Source of the DNA: Vibrio gallaecicus
Lineage (GTDB): Bacteria; Pseudomonadota; Gammaproteobacteria; Enterobacterales; Vibrionaceae
NCBI RefSeq assembly: GCF_024347495.1
Contig: NZ_AP025491.1
Span: 496,001 to 560,000, forward strand
Length of the DNA: 64,000 bases
Direction of reading: 5' to 3'
Shown here: positions 36,768 to 46,867 of the stretch, piece by piece
Position numbering within the stretch: position 1 is the first letter of the stretch
Layout of the letters: each line of letters starts with the position of its first letter
The notes under the pieces: generated by a model
The model's input: the letters and a program-made list of their open reading frames with translations, nothing else
Told to the model about the DNA's origin: nothing
The model's database searches: none
Position numbers and translations under genes: made by a program

Positions 36768-36830
36768 ATGATTATAAATATATAGAACTCAAATAAGCTG
36801 CAATATCGACCGCAGCAGCATTCATGGGTG
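36768..36830 (-). pseudogene. Remnant of a c-type cytochrome C-terminus
   Basis: On the minus strand one frame reads SLAPMNAAAVDIAAYLSSIY and then Leu and TAA. This parallels the end of the intact dihaem cytochrome at 49378-50337, which closes with MMAPVVASL, a short SDEDIV segment and then DIAAYLSSVSL and a stop. The Met in LAPM would be the haem-iron ligand of the domain. Upstream the frame cannot be followed and no CxxCH site is found, so only the last 20 or so codons survive. Confidence 0.65.
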
Positions 36831-37341
36831 CCAGTGATGGCGATATTCTTTATTGTGATTACTTCAGAGAGTGCAGGTTCATTGATGTCTTAAATCTATG
36901 ATAATTTTCAGGCGTTCAAGACGGCATCATCGAGTTAATTGGGTATAAACTCCACTTGGTGGGGGAAACTTAAGAGATGGTATTGGGCTTATTATCCTAA
37001 AGTTTGTTGCTAGACAATGCCATTATTTCCTGTTGATCCGACTTACTGCTAGGCTAACTGACTTCGATAGTTAATGAATCTCGTAGTGAGCCTAATGACC
37101 ATGTACAACAGGATAAATGCTGTCACTATACCAGTCAAAATTCAGGTCAATTGCTGTAACGTTTCTATATGAGACACCAATTTACCACATCTTTAGCACC
37201 TTAAAGCACAATGTGTGCCTGATGCCCAATAGCTCCCCCTATAGTATTAAATCAAAATACATACTTTCTAAGAGTACGTTTATCAATTTGTAATTCTTGT
37301 AGTGATTGAATTGTTCCGTCCAGTGATGTTTGTTGTATTTT

Positions 37342-37360
37342 AATGAGAATAATATTCATT
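37342..37360 (+). promoter_or_regulatory. Fur box upstream of the TonB-dependent receptor gene
   Basis: AATGAGAATAATATTCATT matches the gammaproteobacterial Fur pattern AATGANAATNATTNTCATT at all but one defined position. It lies about 46 bases before the receptor start. Confidence 0.85.
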
Positions 37361-37406
37361 TAATATTTCGCTAATTTTTATGAACTAAGCGATAGAGATT
37401 TATCTA

Positions 37407-39497
37407 ATGAATAACTTCACAGTAGTAGTAGCCGCAATTGCTGGGCTCTTTGGTACTTTACCTGCTATTGCAATCGAAAATGTTGATGAGACGATGATTG
37501 TGCAGGCAGCCAGAGTAGATAAAGATATTAAAGATATTCCACAGAGTATGGATTTTCTGACGTCGGAAGATATGGAGACGCAGCGATATCGGACGGTTGC
37601 TGATGCTATAAAGTCGATTCCTAACATGTCGATGTCTGATATCGCCGGGGACTACAATTATGTTCAAGTACGCGGATTACCAAGAAATTTAGAGCAAGCC
37701 AATGTACCTATTTACGTTGATGGAGTGCCACAAACTAGCTTATATGGTCTGAACTTATCACTGGTCGATGTGGAGTCAATAGAGTTCCTAAGAGGACCTC
37801 AAGGAAACATATATGGTAGTAATGCCCGAGACGGTATTATCGTTATTACGACTAAAAAACCAGATAATGAATCCACTGCCCGAGTAAAGCTTAGCGTTGC
37901 TAATTATAATGAAAAGAGCGCTCAGGTTTTGGCATCGAGTGCACTCATTGAAGATCAACTTAGTGCGAAAATCGCAGTGAATCATCTAGAACGCGATGGC
38001 TTTGTCAAAAACACTCATTTAGGGAAGTCGGTGGATGACAAAAAACAAAATAATATCGCGATAAGTTTATATTGGACTCCAAGCGAAGATTGGTCCGCAA
38101 CCTTGTATATGGACTACGGTGAAATTGACGGTGGCGCTTACCCATATGTGCCTGAGTCTTCAAAACCAAACCGCGGGGATGATCTTAAGACAGCGTTTGA
38201 TGTAGAAGGTGTATTTGACCAAACATCAAAAGGGATGGCGTTAAACGTAGACTGGAATCTTACCCCTGAGTGGACACTAAGCTCTGTATCTGGGTATCGA
38301 AAGATTGATACGTTCGGTCGCTTTGACGCTGATTTAGCCGTTACAGCTGATGCCGCTTCAACCTTGGTTGACACTTGGATAAGAGAAAAAGATTACTTTC
38401 AAGAGGTGAGACTTGCCTCGACACCTAATGAACTGCCTATCGATTGGATTGTTGGCGCTGCATATTACAAAGTAACAGAAGACAACAACAATCAAGCGGC
38501 AATGAAAGAGTCTAATATGGCGTTGACAAAAACGGCCGGTGATTTTGAACGAGATACTTATACTGCTTACGTTGATGCGATTTGGCGTTTTACACCTACA
38601 TGGTCATTAAACTTAGGTGCTCGTTATACAAAAGAGAATTATGAGATAGATTCCTCTTTCTACAATATGTTTCTAAATCCAGCTCAAACTCAAGATGATT
38701 ACAAAACGGATTACTCAGAGTTCATGCCAAAAGTTGCGTTATCAAAAGATTTTGGACGGGATCACACGATCTATGCAAGCTACGGGGAAGGGCTTTTAAG
38801 TGGTGGTGGTAGTTGGATGGCTGAAGAAACCACTGCTGCTGGAGAGCGTTTGGGTTACGGAAAAACATACGCTCCGGAAACAAGCAAAGTCGTCGAAGTG
38901 GGTTATAAAAGTTATTGGCTTGATCGCACAGTAATGACCAATATAAACCTATTTGATGCCCGAGTGGAAAACTTCCAATACGCGTACCCTGATGCTGGTG
39001 GCAATACACGCATCGCAAGCATACAAGAAGTGCGTTCTCAAGGTATTGAAGGCTCTATTTCAGCCTTGTTAACGGATGCTTGGCAAGCGGCACTAAGATT
39101 TGGCTTTAATGACGCTAAGATTACCCAAGTGGATGGTTACACTGGCGCAAGTATGGCCGAAGGCAATCGAGTGCCGTATGCCCCTGAACATAATGTCCAT
39201 TTTGAAACGACATATTTTGCTGATATTAACGATGATTGGAGTTTTACACCTTCTATGAGTATGGGGTACTTCGGAGAAGTGGCTCAAGATGGACGAGGTG
39301 AGAAGTTCCAGAAACCTTACTTGGTCGTGAATGCCAACCTTGATTTTTCATATCGAGATGATTATTCAATCCGACTGTGGGGGGCGAATTTAACCGATGA
39401 GCGCTATCAAACTTACTCTGTGAAATGGGGTAGCAGTAACTACAGTACCTATGGAGAGCCGTTAAGGTTTGGAGTGGATTTAGAAGCAAAATTCTAA
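37407..39497 (+). CDS. TonB-dependent outer-membrane siderophore receptor
   Basis: The 696-residue precursor has a signal peptide (about residues 1-22, ending LPAIA) and a TonB-box-like segment DETMIVQA just after it. The plug domain (about 40-150) carries VQVRGLPRNLEQANVPIYVDGVPQ and VESIEFLRGPQGNIYGSNA. A 22-strand barrel follows, and the protein ends in an aromatic residue (VDLEAKF), as outer-membrane proteins do. It imports an iron chelate with energy from TonB. A Fur box upstream and two YbtP/YbtQ-like ABC genes downstream indicate siderophore uptake. Chelate identity is not predictable, but the plug resembles the FyuA/pesticin-receptor group in general form. Confidence 0.93.
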   Translation: MNNFTVVVAAIAGLFGTLPAIAIENVDETMIVQAARVDKDIKDIPQSMDFLTSEDMETQRYRTVADAIKSIPNMSMSDIAGDYNYVQVRGLPRNLEQANVPIYVDGVPQTSLYGLNLSLVDVESIEFLRGPQGNIYGSNARDGIIVITTKKPDNESTARVKLSVANYNEKSAQVLASSALIEDQLSAKIAVNHLERDGFVKNTHLGKSVDDKKQNNIAISLYWTPSEDWSATLYMDYGEIDGGAYPYVPESSKPNRGDDLKTAFDVEGVFDQTSKGMALNVDWNLTPEWTLSSVSGYRKIDTFGRFDADLAVTADAASTLVDTWIREKDYFQEVRLASTPNELPIDWIVGAAYYKVTEDNNNQAAMKESNMALTKTAGDFERDTYTAYVDAIWRFTPTWSLNLGARYTKENYEIDSSFYNMFLNPAQTQDDYKTDYSEFMPKVALSKDFGRDHTIYASYGEGLLSGGGSWMAEETTAAGERLGYGKTYAPETSKVVEVGYKSYWLDRTVMTNINLFDARVENFQYAYPDAGGNTRIASIQEVRSQGIEGSISALLTDAWQAALRFGFNDAKITQVDGYTGASMAEGNRVPYAPEHNVHFETTYFADINDDWSFTPSMSMGYFGEVAQDGRGEKFQKPYLVVNANLDFSYRDDYSIRLWGANLTDERYQTYSVKWGSSNYSTYGEPLRFGVDLEAKF

Positions 39498-39537
39498 CCA
39501 AGTAAATTAATGAGTGTGCATACGCTTACTTGATTTC

Positions 39538-39566
39538 AGGCAGCATGTCATGTGCTGCCTTTCTCG
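39538..39566 (+). terminator. Hairpin between receptor and ABC genes
   Basis: AGGCAGCA and TGCTGCCT pair around TGTCATG and are followed by TTTCTCG. The T run is poor, so it probably attenuates rather than fully ends transcription into the ABC genes. Confidence 0.65.
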
Positions 39567-39584
39567 TGTTAAAAAGGAATTATT

Positions 39585-41360
39585 ATGCAGCAAGCCGATT
39601 CGCATCCCCTAAAATGGTTATTCAACCAATGTAAAGCTCAACAATGGATGCTTTGGTTGGCGATTCTATTTTCGTTGACCGCAGCTGTCCTTGCCCTCGG
39701 ACCTTATTATGTTGTCTATTTAATTGTTGATAAATTGATAGCGGGCATAGGATGGGACCAGCTTTGGTCGTTATCGATTATTGCGCTTTCTATCATGGTT
39801 GCACGTTACTTATCTTTATTGATGTCAGTGTACTTGTCTCACCACTGTGCTTTTCAGATTCAATATAATATTAGGCGCTCGGCAATAAGTCGTCTTTCAA
39901 AAACAAGACTCGGTTTTTTTAGTCAAAAAAATAGCGGAGAGTTGAAAAAGAATCTGACGGAAGATATTGACCGTATCGAGGTATTCATTGCACATCAACT
40001 CCCTGATTTGGTGTCTTCTTTTATTATTCCGTTGGCGACGTTCATTTTGTTAATGGTGATTGACACCAGAATGGCGCTAATAGCATTAGTACCCATTCCC
40101 CTCGCTATCATATGTCAGGCTGTGTTGTTTAAAGACTATAAATCGAAGGCTGAGCAATATCATGAGTCCGTCGAAAAACTAAACAGTTCTGTGACAGAGT
40201 TTATTAGAGCCATGCCCGTTGTTCGTTTATTTGGTATTGGAGATCGTTCTTACAATCAGCTAGATAATGACATACAGAACCATAAGAAATACATCGAATC
40301 ATGGACCAAAAGCGCGGGTTGGCCTTTCGCTTTATTCAAAATCGTTCTGAGTTCTGGACTTGTATTTCTTGTGCCTTCCGGCTTGTATTTTTGGTTTCAG
40401 GGTTCGCTGAGTGTTTCAAGCTTTTTGCTGTGCATTCTGCTCGGTGTAGGTATGTTAGAGCCGCTGTTTAATCTCACGTTATTGAGTACGTATCTTGGGC
40501 AAGTGTTTGAAGGTGTGGCGCGTTTAATCAAAATAGTAAATTTGCCTGAATTGGAGGGCATCGCGAGTCAACCCGAAATACGTCACCATGACATAGAATT
40601 TAACAGTGTCGACTTTTGTTATGAAGAGCAGCAACGAAAGGCGATCAGTAATGTGAGTTTCACGTTACCTTCAGGGAGTCTTACTGCCATCGTTGGTCCT
40701 TCTGGGGCGGGGAAAACCACCTTGGCTTCTCTGCTAGCGGGTTTCTGGCCTTTGACTGGTGGCGATATTTTGATTGGCGGACTTCTATTATCAAAGATGT
40801 CTGAAGCGAAGCGTATGGATACCATGGCTATGGTTTACCAAGACTCCTTTGTATTTACTCAGTCTGTATCTAGTAACCTTTCCATGGGTAAACATTATTC
40901 AATGGAGGCCATTGTTGCGGCGGCAAAAGCGGCGAATGCTCATGATTTTATCTGCCAGCTTCCAAATGGGTATGACACTGTGATTGGCCAAGATACACGA
41001 CTCAGTGGTGGTCAAAAGCAAAGGTTATCGATTGCTCGTGCGATATTGAAAGATGCGCCAATCATCATTTTGGATGAGCCGACCTCTAATTCCGACGCCA
41101 CCAATCAAAAGCTTATTCAAAACGCCTTGAACAAACTGATTGTAGGGAAAACAGTGATCATCATTGCTCACCGTCTTGTCACGATTCAGAGGGCGGATCA
41201 GATACTCGTTATGGATGATGGGAAGCTTATTGAGCAAGGGACACATGGTCAATTGATCGAACTTGATGGCTTGTATGGCTCAATGTGGCATAAGAGTCAA
41301 AATGCGCAAAAGTGGTCAATGACTAATAAAGCAAAGAATGAGGAGATGGATTGTGCTTAA
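39585..41360 (+). CDS. Half-size ABC transporter (membrane + ATPase), YbtP-like
   Basis: The 591-residue protein has an exporter-type membrane domain with six helices (about residues 15-310). An ATP-binding domain follows with Walker A GPSGAGKTT (about 371-379), Q-loop VYQDSFVF, signature LSGGQKQR (about 472-479), Walker B IIILDEPTS and a switch His in IIAHRL. Although of the exporter fold, YbtP and YbtQ of the yersiniabactin system and mycobacterial IrtA/IrtB import ferric chelates. The position after a siderophore receptor supports an importer role here. Its stop overlaps the next gene, so the two likely form a heterodimer. Confidence 0.88.
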   Translation: MQQADSHPLKWLFNQCKAQQWMLWLAILFSLTAAVLALGPYYVVYLIVDKLIAGIGWDQLWSLSIIALSIMVARYLSLLMSVYLSHHCAFQIQYNIRRSAISRLSKTRLGFFSQKNSGELKKNLTEDIDRIEVFIAHQLPDLVSSFIIPLATFILLMVIDTRMALIALVPIPLAIICQAVLFKDYKSKAEQYHESVEKLNSSVTEFIRAMPVVRLFGIGDRSYNQLDNDIQNHKKYIESWTKSAGWPFALFKIVLSSGLVFLVPSGLYFWFQGSLSVSSFLLCILLGVGMLEPLFNLTLLSTYLGQVFEGVARLIKIVNLPELEGIASQPEIRHHDIEFNSVDFCYEEQQRKAISNVSFTLPSGSLTAIVGPSGAGKTTLASLLAGFWPLTGGDILIGGLLLSKMSEAKRMDTMAMVYQDSFVFTQSVSSNLSMGKHYSMEAIVAAAKAANAHDFICQLPNGYDTVIGQDTRLSGGQKQRLSIARAILKDAPIIILDEPTSNSDATNQKLIQNALNKLIVGKTVIIIAHRLVTIQRADQILVMDDGKLIEQGTHGQLIELDGLYGSMWHKSQNAQKWSMTNKAKNEEMDCA

Positions 41361-43074
41361 TCAAATAATGCGTTTATCTGGTTGCTCGATGGCAACGATT
41401 GGGAAAAATATAGCCGTCGCGATAGCAGATGCGGTCACTATGATTGTGCCAAATTTTTGTGTGTTCTTTATTCTTGCCGAAATGTTGGATCCAACGCCAT
41501 CTAAAAATCACCTTATTTTTTACAGTTTTCTCATTGTGGGTTGCTTGTTTGTTCGATTGATTGCAGTGAAATTGACTTTCACTACACACAGTGAATTTAG
41601 TAGCCGTTCGGGTTATGAAATGCGGAAAGATATGATGAAAAAACTCACCCGCATTCCTTTAGGTTCATTACTCTCTATGGATTTAGGAACCCTTAATAAT
41701 ACCTTATTAAAAGACGTTGAATTTACAGAGCATACATTATCACACGTTATTAGCTATGTGCTTGGTATTGCCTGTGTGCTTGTTTTGTTAATGATGGGTC
41801 TATTCATGTTTGATTGGCGTTTGGCGTTGAGCATGCTTATTGGTTTTCCTGTCGCAATAGCCATGTTTGTGTTCTTGTCTCGTTTAAGTCAAGAGGGCAA
41901 AGGCAAACTGTTTCGAACCGCAGATAAATTGAGCAGTGCAATATTCGAGTACATTATGGGAATACGAGTACTTAGAGCGTACGGACAAGCTGATGGAGAG
42001 TTTCTAGAACTTGATGAAAAAATGAAAAGTGCGCGAGATGCTCACTTAAAATACGAAATGAGAGCCAGTTTGGCCCCAGCCACGTTCATTATTTTTTCTG
42101 AGGCAGGCTTTGCCAGTTTGATCATGTTTGGGCTTTATTCCATATGGACAGAAACGCTCTCTATTACTGTTTTTTTGTTGTTCTTACTTGTCTCAATGCA
42201 ATTCTATCGTCCACTTACTCAACTCGCGATTTTACTGACTCAGTTTCAGTACTTTAAGGTGTCGATGTCTCGTATTGAAGGGGTATTGGAACAAGACGAA
42301 CTGATCGAAGAGACTAAGACAGTACCGGAAAATGTAGGGCATGAAGTGAGTTTCAGTAATGTACATTTTCGTTATAAAGATACACTGCTTTTCAATCGTA
42401 TGAACATTACTTTTCCTGAGCGCTCGGTAACAGCGATAGTGGGACCGTCGGGATCCGGAAAATCAACAATGATGAGTTTGATCGCTCGTTTTTGGGACAC
42501 GGAGGAAGGCGCGATCACGATTGGAGGAAAGAACGTAAAAAGCATGAGTCAAACCGAGATTTCTGAACATATTAGTATGGTTTTTCAAGAGGTCTACCTA
42601 TTCGACGATACTATCTATAACAACGTGGTGATGGGGCAGGAAGTTTCACCAACAAAATTAGAGCAGGTTTGTCGTCAAGCGCAATGCTGGGAGTTCATTC
42701 ATCGTTTTTCTGATGGGTTACAAACGGTTGTCGGAGAGGGAGGAATGAGACTCTCCGGAGGTGAAAAACAACGAATCTCCATTGCAAGAGCACTGTTAAA
42801 AGATGCACCTATTGTGCTGCTTGATGAAGCGACTGCGGCGTTGGACGTAGAGAATGAGGCGCTTATACAACGCGCTATTTCCTCTTTGGTCAAAGACAAA
42901 ACAGTTATACTGGTTGCGCATAATTTATTGAATGTGATCCATGCCGATCAGATTGTTGTCTTGGAGAATGGCGAGATAGGAACGGTTGGAAACCATGATC
43001 AGTTGATAAAATCATCAGATGCATATCAAACATTGTGGAATGACCAGTTGGAATCACAAGGATGGAAAGCTTAA
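41353..43074 (+). CDS. Half-size ABC transporter (membrane + ATPase), YbtQ-like
   Basis: About 573 residues from the GTG at 41353, chosen because GAGGAG ends seven bases upstream; an ATG at 41338 is the other option. The start overlaps the stop of the previous gene by 8 bases, implying coupled translation. Six membrane helices (about 15-300) precede the ATPase, with Walker A GPSGSGKST (about 364-372), Q-loop VFQEVYLF, signature LSGGEKQR and Walker B IVLLDEATAALD. Both partners keep the catalytic Glu. It probably pairs with the preceding half-transporter to move a ferric siderophore across the inner membrane. Confidence 0.88.
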   Translation: MLNQIMRLSGCSMATIGKNIAVAIADAVTMIVPNFCVFFILAEMLDPTPSKNHLIFYSFLIVGCLFVRLIAVKLTFTTHSEFSSRSGYEMRKDMMKKLTRIPLGSLLSMDLGTLNNTLLKDVEFTEHTLSHVISYVLGIACVLVLLMMGLFMFDWRLALSMLIGFPVAIAMFVFLSRLSQEGKGKLFRTADKLSSAIFEYIMGIRVLRAYGQADGEFLELDEKMKSARDAHLKYEMRASLAPATFIIFSEAGFASLIMFGLYSIWTETLSITVFLLFLLVSMQFYRPLTQLAILLTQFQYFKVSMSRIEGVLEQDELIEETKTVPENVGHEVSFSNVHFRYKDTLLFNRMNITFPERSVTAIVGPSGSGKSTMMSLIARFWDTEEGAITIGGKNVKSMSQTEISEHISMVFQEVYLFDDTIYNNVVMGQEVSPTKLEQVCRQAQCWEFIHRFSDGLQTVVGEGGMRLSGGEKQRISIARALLKDAPIVLLDEATAALDVENEALIQRAISSLVKDKTVILVAHNLLNVIHADQIVVLENGEIGTVGNHDQLIKSSDAYQTLWNDQLESQGWKA

Positions 43075-43121
43075 TGTTCTGTTTTTTTTGATTTATGTAG
43101 GTCTGTGTAAACTTCAATCTA

Positions 43122-43140
43122 ATTGATAATAATTATCATT
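43122..43140 (+). promoter_or_regulatory. Fur box upstream of the AraC-type regulator gene
   Basis: ATTGATAATAATTATCATT matches the Fur pattern AATGANAATNATTNTCATT with one mismatch and contains the classical GATAAT and ATTATC halves. It lies about 54 bases before the regulator start. Confidence 0.9.
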
Positions 43141-43193
43141 TATTGTATTTTAAAGGGCTACTCAATAGAGAATAAAAGCTAAGAGATGTAATC

Positions 43194-44168
43194 ATGGGCT
43201 ATGTAAAAAGTAACGTTCAGTCTGCTTTTAAAATGTGTGAAGGATTTGAAGGGGGCGGCGAAAATCGACTCGCGGATTACGCAACAACAAAAGTCGAGCT
43301 CGATGAAAGTGTATGTTTAGGTCACGGTTACATTGTTGAATTAGCTCCTGGCCTAAATATCACCTACAGCGATGTTACTTTTAATAGCCCTACTAGCTTT
43401 AAAGAGGTTGCGCAGGACTACTTTGGAGCATGCCTCGCAATTGAAGGAGAGGTTGAGGTATTAGTATCAGGTGAGAAAGAATCGATAATCATAGATAAAG
43501 ATAAGGCGCTGTTTTTTGTTTGTCACGAAGGGGAATTGGAGTTTCGTTACGATACATCTCGAGTGAAGTTTATAAACTTCTGTGTTCCCAAGGCAATGAT
43601 GGAGTCGTTATTTGAAGATGGTTCGGGTGCACATTTTGAAATTAATCGATTTGAGTCTGTTCAAGTGACTTCTGACATTGTAAAAAACGTAGAAGAAATC
43701 TTTCGTTCTAAATTAGGAAAAACCGCTAATATTCTTTATTTGCAAGGTAAAGTGCTGGAACTGCTTGCCCTTATCTATCACAACATGCACCGAGAGGTAA
43801 ATATATGTTGTGGAATGACGCCGCGAGATATGGATTGCATTCAGCTAGCGGCTCGAATTATGGAAGAGCGTATGGAATTTCCTCCGTCATTAATCGAGTT
43901 GTCTCGCCAAGTTGGTATTAACGATAACAAACTTAAGAAAAACTTTAAGATGGTCTTTGGCGAAACAGTTTATGGATTTTTGTCTAATAAACGCATGGCT
44001 AAGGCTGGAGAGCTCCTAGCGGTTGGGGAGCTTTCAGTTCAGGAAGTGGCGAATAGTGTTGGGTTTAAACATGTCGGCCACTTTTCGAAAAAATTCAAAG
44101 AACAGTATATGTGCAGCCCGAAACATTACCGACGAAAATCGATTCACGTAGGTTCTTCCCTAAATTAA
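43194..44168 (+). CDS. AraC-family regulator of iron uptake (PchR/YbtA-like)
   Basis: The 324-residue protein has an N-terminal sensing domain of about 210 residues. Its AraC-type DNA-binding domain holds two helix-turn-helix units, LIELSRQVGINDNKLKKNFK (about residues 236-255) and SVQEVANSVGFKHVGHFSKK (about 284-303), ending in the usual CSPKHYRR. The first HTH and the KNFK motif resemble PchR and YbtA, which bind siderophores and activate receptor and transporter genes. A strong Fur box precedes it. It likely activates the receptor and ABC genes when the cognate ferric chelate is present. Confidence 0.88.
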   Translation: MGYVKSNVQSAFKMCEGFEGGGENRLADYATTKVELDESVCLGHGYIVELAPGLNITYSDVTFNSPTSFKEVAQDYFGACLAIEGEVEVLVSGEKESIIIDKDKALFFVCHEGELEFRYDTSRVKFINFCVPKAMMESLFEDGSGAHFEINRFESVQVTSDIVKNVEEIFRSKLGKTANILYLQGKVLELLALIYHNMHREVNICCGMTPRDMDCIQLAARIMEERMEFPPSLIELSRQVGINDNKLKKNFKMVFGETVYGFLSNKRMAKAGELLAVGELSVQEVANSVGFKHVGHFSKKFKEQYMCSPKHYRRKSIHVGSSLN

Positions 44169-44495
44169 TAACCAATAGATTGGTGAATTAAGTTATAACT
44201 TAGGGCTATTTTTATCGCATTAACTGTGAGGTGAATGTGTTTCTTAACTCTAGCCCTGAATAAATTCTTGAGCTTAGACCTCAAAATAAACTTAGTAAAA
44301 TGAACGATAAACCCTCGCTTGTTTCATTCGAAACTTAGCTAAAATACTACCTTGAGTGACAAACCCTCTCCCCGCTATGAATAGTAATCATTATCAATTT
44401 AGGTGATGATTTTGATAGAAAGTTGATTATCAATAAACAATGAATATCAGCACAACAAACTTACTATCGGCAAAAATAGGCGAGGGCGCACATCT
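44169..44495. other. Intergenic region with Fur-type site
   Basis: About 330 bases with a small inverted repeat (ACCAATAGATTGGT, near 44172) just after the araC-type gene and the Fur-like site at 44380-44398. No gene is visible. Confidence 0.5.
44380..44398 (+). promoter_or_regulatory. Fur-like box upstream of the MMPL exporter gene
   Basis: AATAGTAATCATTATCAAT matches 13 of 16 defined positions of the Fur pattern AATGANAATNATTNTCATT, with a perfect central AATCATTATCA. It lies about 100 bases before the exporter start. Confidence 0.65.
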
Positions 44496-46856
44496 ATGAG
44501 TTCGCAATGGAAATTGGATGATCCATTGAATCAATCCAAACTTAATCTCCACTTCCAAAAGTGGGTTCGTTTTATTATCCGTTTTCGCTATTGGGTTATT
44601 TTGGCGACCGTGTTACTTGTTGTCGGTCTCTTTACCCGGTTAGAGACACTAGAGTTTGACAATAGCAACGAGAGCTTTCTACCGGTCAGCTCATCACTCA
44701 TTTCTGACATGGAACGCTTCAAAGCGACCTTCGGAAATGAAGACACCTTAGTTTTTGCTATGCCTATCTCTCAGGAAGACCCTGAGAAAACGATTTCGCA
44801 ACTCAATCAACTGACACGTGATCTAGAAACCTCAGTCCCTTATGTTCGAGCTGCTACAGGTATTAATAACCTTGAGAAAATGCGCTCAGTGGGGGAAGGG
44901 GCGATCGTTATCGATGCGTACTTGTCAGGTACAGAATCTAAGGAACAACTGTTAGGAAAAATCATTCAGCTGTCAAAAGATGAACTCTATCAAGGGTTGT
45001 TTGTTTCAGATGATGCTCGGTACTTAGGGGTGCTTGTTGAGCTATATGCCTATCCAGAAGGCGAAGTGGATCCACGTAAGAAGATCGCGCCAGCAGTGAA
45101 TGATCTGCTAGAAAAAGACCACTACAAAAATCTTGGTATTGTGCCCGTTGGTGACCCAATATTTGACGCCGAAATGGAGCAGATCAGTAATGATGAAACA
45201 GGGATATTATGGTTAATAGCCTTGGTGCTTCAAATGTTGGTCATTGCCTATTTTACTCGATCAGTAAGATTGACTTGGGTGCCTATTTTAGTCATGGCTT
45301 TGGCGAATGTGGCCGTATTTGGTCTGATTAGCTTTATCGGCTGGAAATTGACCTTTTTTGTCACCATCGTACCCAGCCTTATTATGTGCATCGGGATGGC
45401 CGATTGTATTCATATCGGTTGTGCTTACCAAGACGAGCTGGCTTCTGGAAAGTCGAAAAATGAAGCGCTCGTATCTGGTAGTGCGAAAGTTGCCTTGCCT
45501 TGTTTCCTGACGACACTCACGACCGCGATTGGCTTTTTATCGTTTCAGGGCACCGAGATCATCCCTATTGGTCAACTTGGGGTGTATTGCGCCATTGGTG
45601 TGTTCGTCGCGTTAATCTTCAGTTATTGCTTAGTGCCATCACTGCTCTCGTTTGGTACCAAACCTATCTCAGCCATGAATCGTCATAAAACAGACTGGAT
45701 TGATGTGAGCTTAGATAAACTGGCTGAAAGTGTGATTAAGTCTCCAAAAGCATGGGCTGTTGGCTTTTTAGCTTCGTCATTGGCGATGTCTGCAGGCATC
45801 TTTTTCGTGAGTTTAGACACCAGTCCGATAGAAAACTTGTCGACCAGAACAGAATTGCGCCAAAAGGCGGACTTCTTTGATCAGAACATGGGTGGGGCGA
45901 TGACACTAGATATCGTCTTGAGTAGCAATAACAACACGTCTATTTTGACGGTAGATACATTAAACCGCGTTGAGCAGCTAGTCGCGGAACTGAAAAAGAA
46001 CCAACATGTAGTTACTGCACGTTCCATCGTCGACATAGTGAAAGAGTTGAATCAAGTTTTGCTACCCGAGCAAGGACCGGCGCTTCCTACTGAACAAGGC
46101 ACTTTGTCTGATTTCCTTTTCCTCTATGAAATGGACGGGGGAGAGTTATTGGATCAATTTGTCAGCTTCGATTCCAAACAAATTCGTATTGCGGTGCGCA
46201 CGCGAGCGGTGTCCACAGAGCAAAGTTACGACATTATTAAACAGGTAGAATTGCACGTTGAAAACACGTTCGATAGCCACATTGATGCCTCGGTAACAGG
46301 CCCTATCGTGCATATTAAAGAAACCTCTGATTACCTTTCTAAGGGTCAACTTCATAGTTTCGTTTGGGCATTCATCGCTATTTCTCTTGTTTTGGTGGTG
46401 GTGCTTAAATCGTGGTCATTAGGTGTGCTTTCTTTATTACCTAACGTATTGCCCATTCTGGTGTCTGTGGGGCTCATGGGGTGGTTAGATATACCACTTA
46501 GCCTGTCATTAATTATCTTTTCTCCATTAATTCTTGGAGTTGCGGTTGATGACACGATTCATTTTCTTAGCCGATTCAAAGTGGCGTTTAATCAAGAAGG
46601 TAACTACGAGGATGCCATTCGTTACGCTGTCATCAAATCCGGACGTCCATTGGTCTTTACCACGACAATACTCAGCACAGGATTTTCTGTTCTTACTCTA
46701 TCGGTACTCAATGAAAGCGTGATATTTGGTTACATGTCGGGGATGGCCTTCTCATGGGCACTGCTGGCTGATCTCATTTTACTTCCGGCTCTGCTGCTTA
46801 TCTTCAAGCCTTTGAAAGCGACACAAACGTTAAACACTGTCCAAGCGAATAGATAA
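44496..46856 (+). CDS. MMPL/RND-superfamily exporter
   Basis: The 786-residue membrane protein has the duplicated layout of MMPL (hydrophobe/amphiphile) exporters: one helix, a large periplasmic loop, five helices, and the same again. The conserved charged positions in the fourth helix of each half are visible in CIGMADCIHIGCAY (first half, about residue 300) and GVAVDDTIHFLSRF (second half, about residue 680). Such proteins use the proton gradient to move lipids or hydrophobic molecules. The genes for a LolA-like carrier and an outer-membrane barrel protein follow at once, so the three may form one transport path across the envelope. The Fur-like box suggests a link with iron, possibly chelate export. 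Confidence 0.85.
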   Translation: MSSQWKLDDPLNQSKLNLHFQKWVRFIIRFRYWVILATVLLVVGLFTRLETLEFDNSNESFLPVSSSLISDMERFKATFGNEDTLVFAMPISQEDPEKTISQLNQLTRDLETSVPYVRAATGINNLEKMRSVGEGAIVIDAYLSGTESKEQLLGKIIQLSKDELYQGLFVSDDARYLGVLVELYAYPEGEVDPRKKIAPAVNDLLEKDHYKNLGIVPVGDPIFDAEMEQISNDETGILWLIALVLQMLVIAYFTRSVRLTWVPILVMALANVAVFGLISFIGWKLTFFVTIVPSLIMCIGMADCIHIGCAYQDELASGKSKNEALVSGSAKVALPCFLTTLTTAIGFLSFQGTEIIPIGQLGVYCAIGVFVALIFSYCLVPSLLSFGTKPISAMNRHKTDWIDVSLDKLAESVIKSPKAWAVGFLASSLAMSAGIFFVSLDTSPIENLSTRTELRQKADFFDQNMGGAMTLDIVLSSNNNTSILTVDTLNRVEQLVAELKKNQHVVTARSIVDIVKELNQVLLPEQGPALPTEQGTLSDFLFLYEMDGGELLDQFVSFDSKQIRIAVRTRAVSTEQSYDIIKQVELHVENTFDSHIDASVTGPIVHIKETSDYLSKGQLHSFVWAFIAISLVLVVVLKSWSLGVLSLLPNVLPILVSVGLMGWLDIPLSLSLIIFSPLILGVAVDDTIHFLSRFKVAFNQEGNYEDAIRYAVIKSGRPLVFTTTILSTGFSVLTLSVLNESVIFGYMSGMAFSWALLADLILLPALLLIFKPLKATQTLNTVQANR

Positions 46857-46867
46857 AGGAAAAAAAC

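Larger units (their letters stand above)
36580..37406. other. Long intergenic region left of the iron-uptake block
   Basis: About 830 bases. It holds a perfect hairpin (36687-36716), a decayed cytochrome c C-terminus (36768-36830) and a Fur-type box (37342-37360). The stretch 36840-37330 contains only short frames broken by stops. Its look is that of decayed coding sequence or a rearrangement boundary, but no transposase motif could be identified. Confidence 0.6.

Noticed and set aside
36840..37330. Possible transposase remnant left of the iron block
   Set aside because: Short frames such as one near 36970-37075 gave no DDE or other transposase motif and no terminal inverted repeats were found.
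37407..44168. Complete siderophore biosynthesis and uptake cluster
   Set aside because: Only receptor, transporter and regulator genes are present; no synthetase, NRPS or NIS gene occurs in the window.
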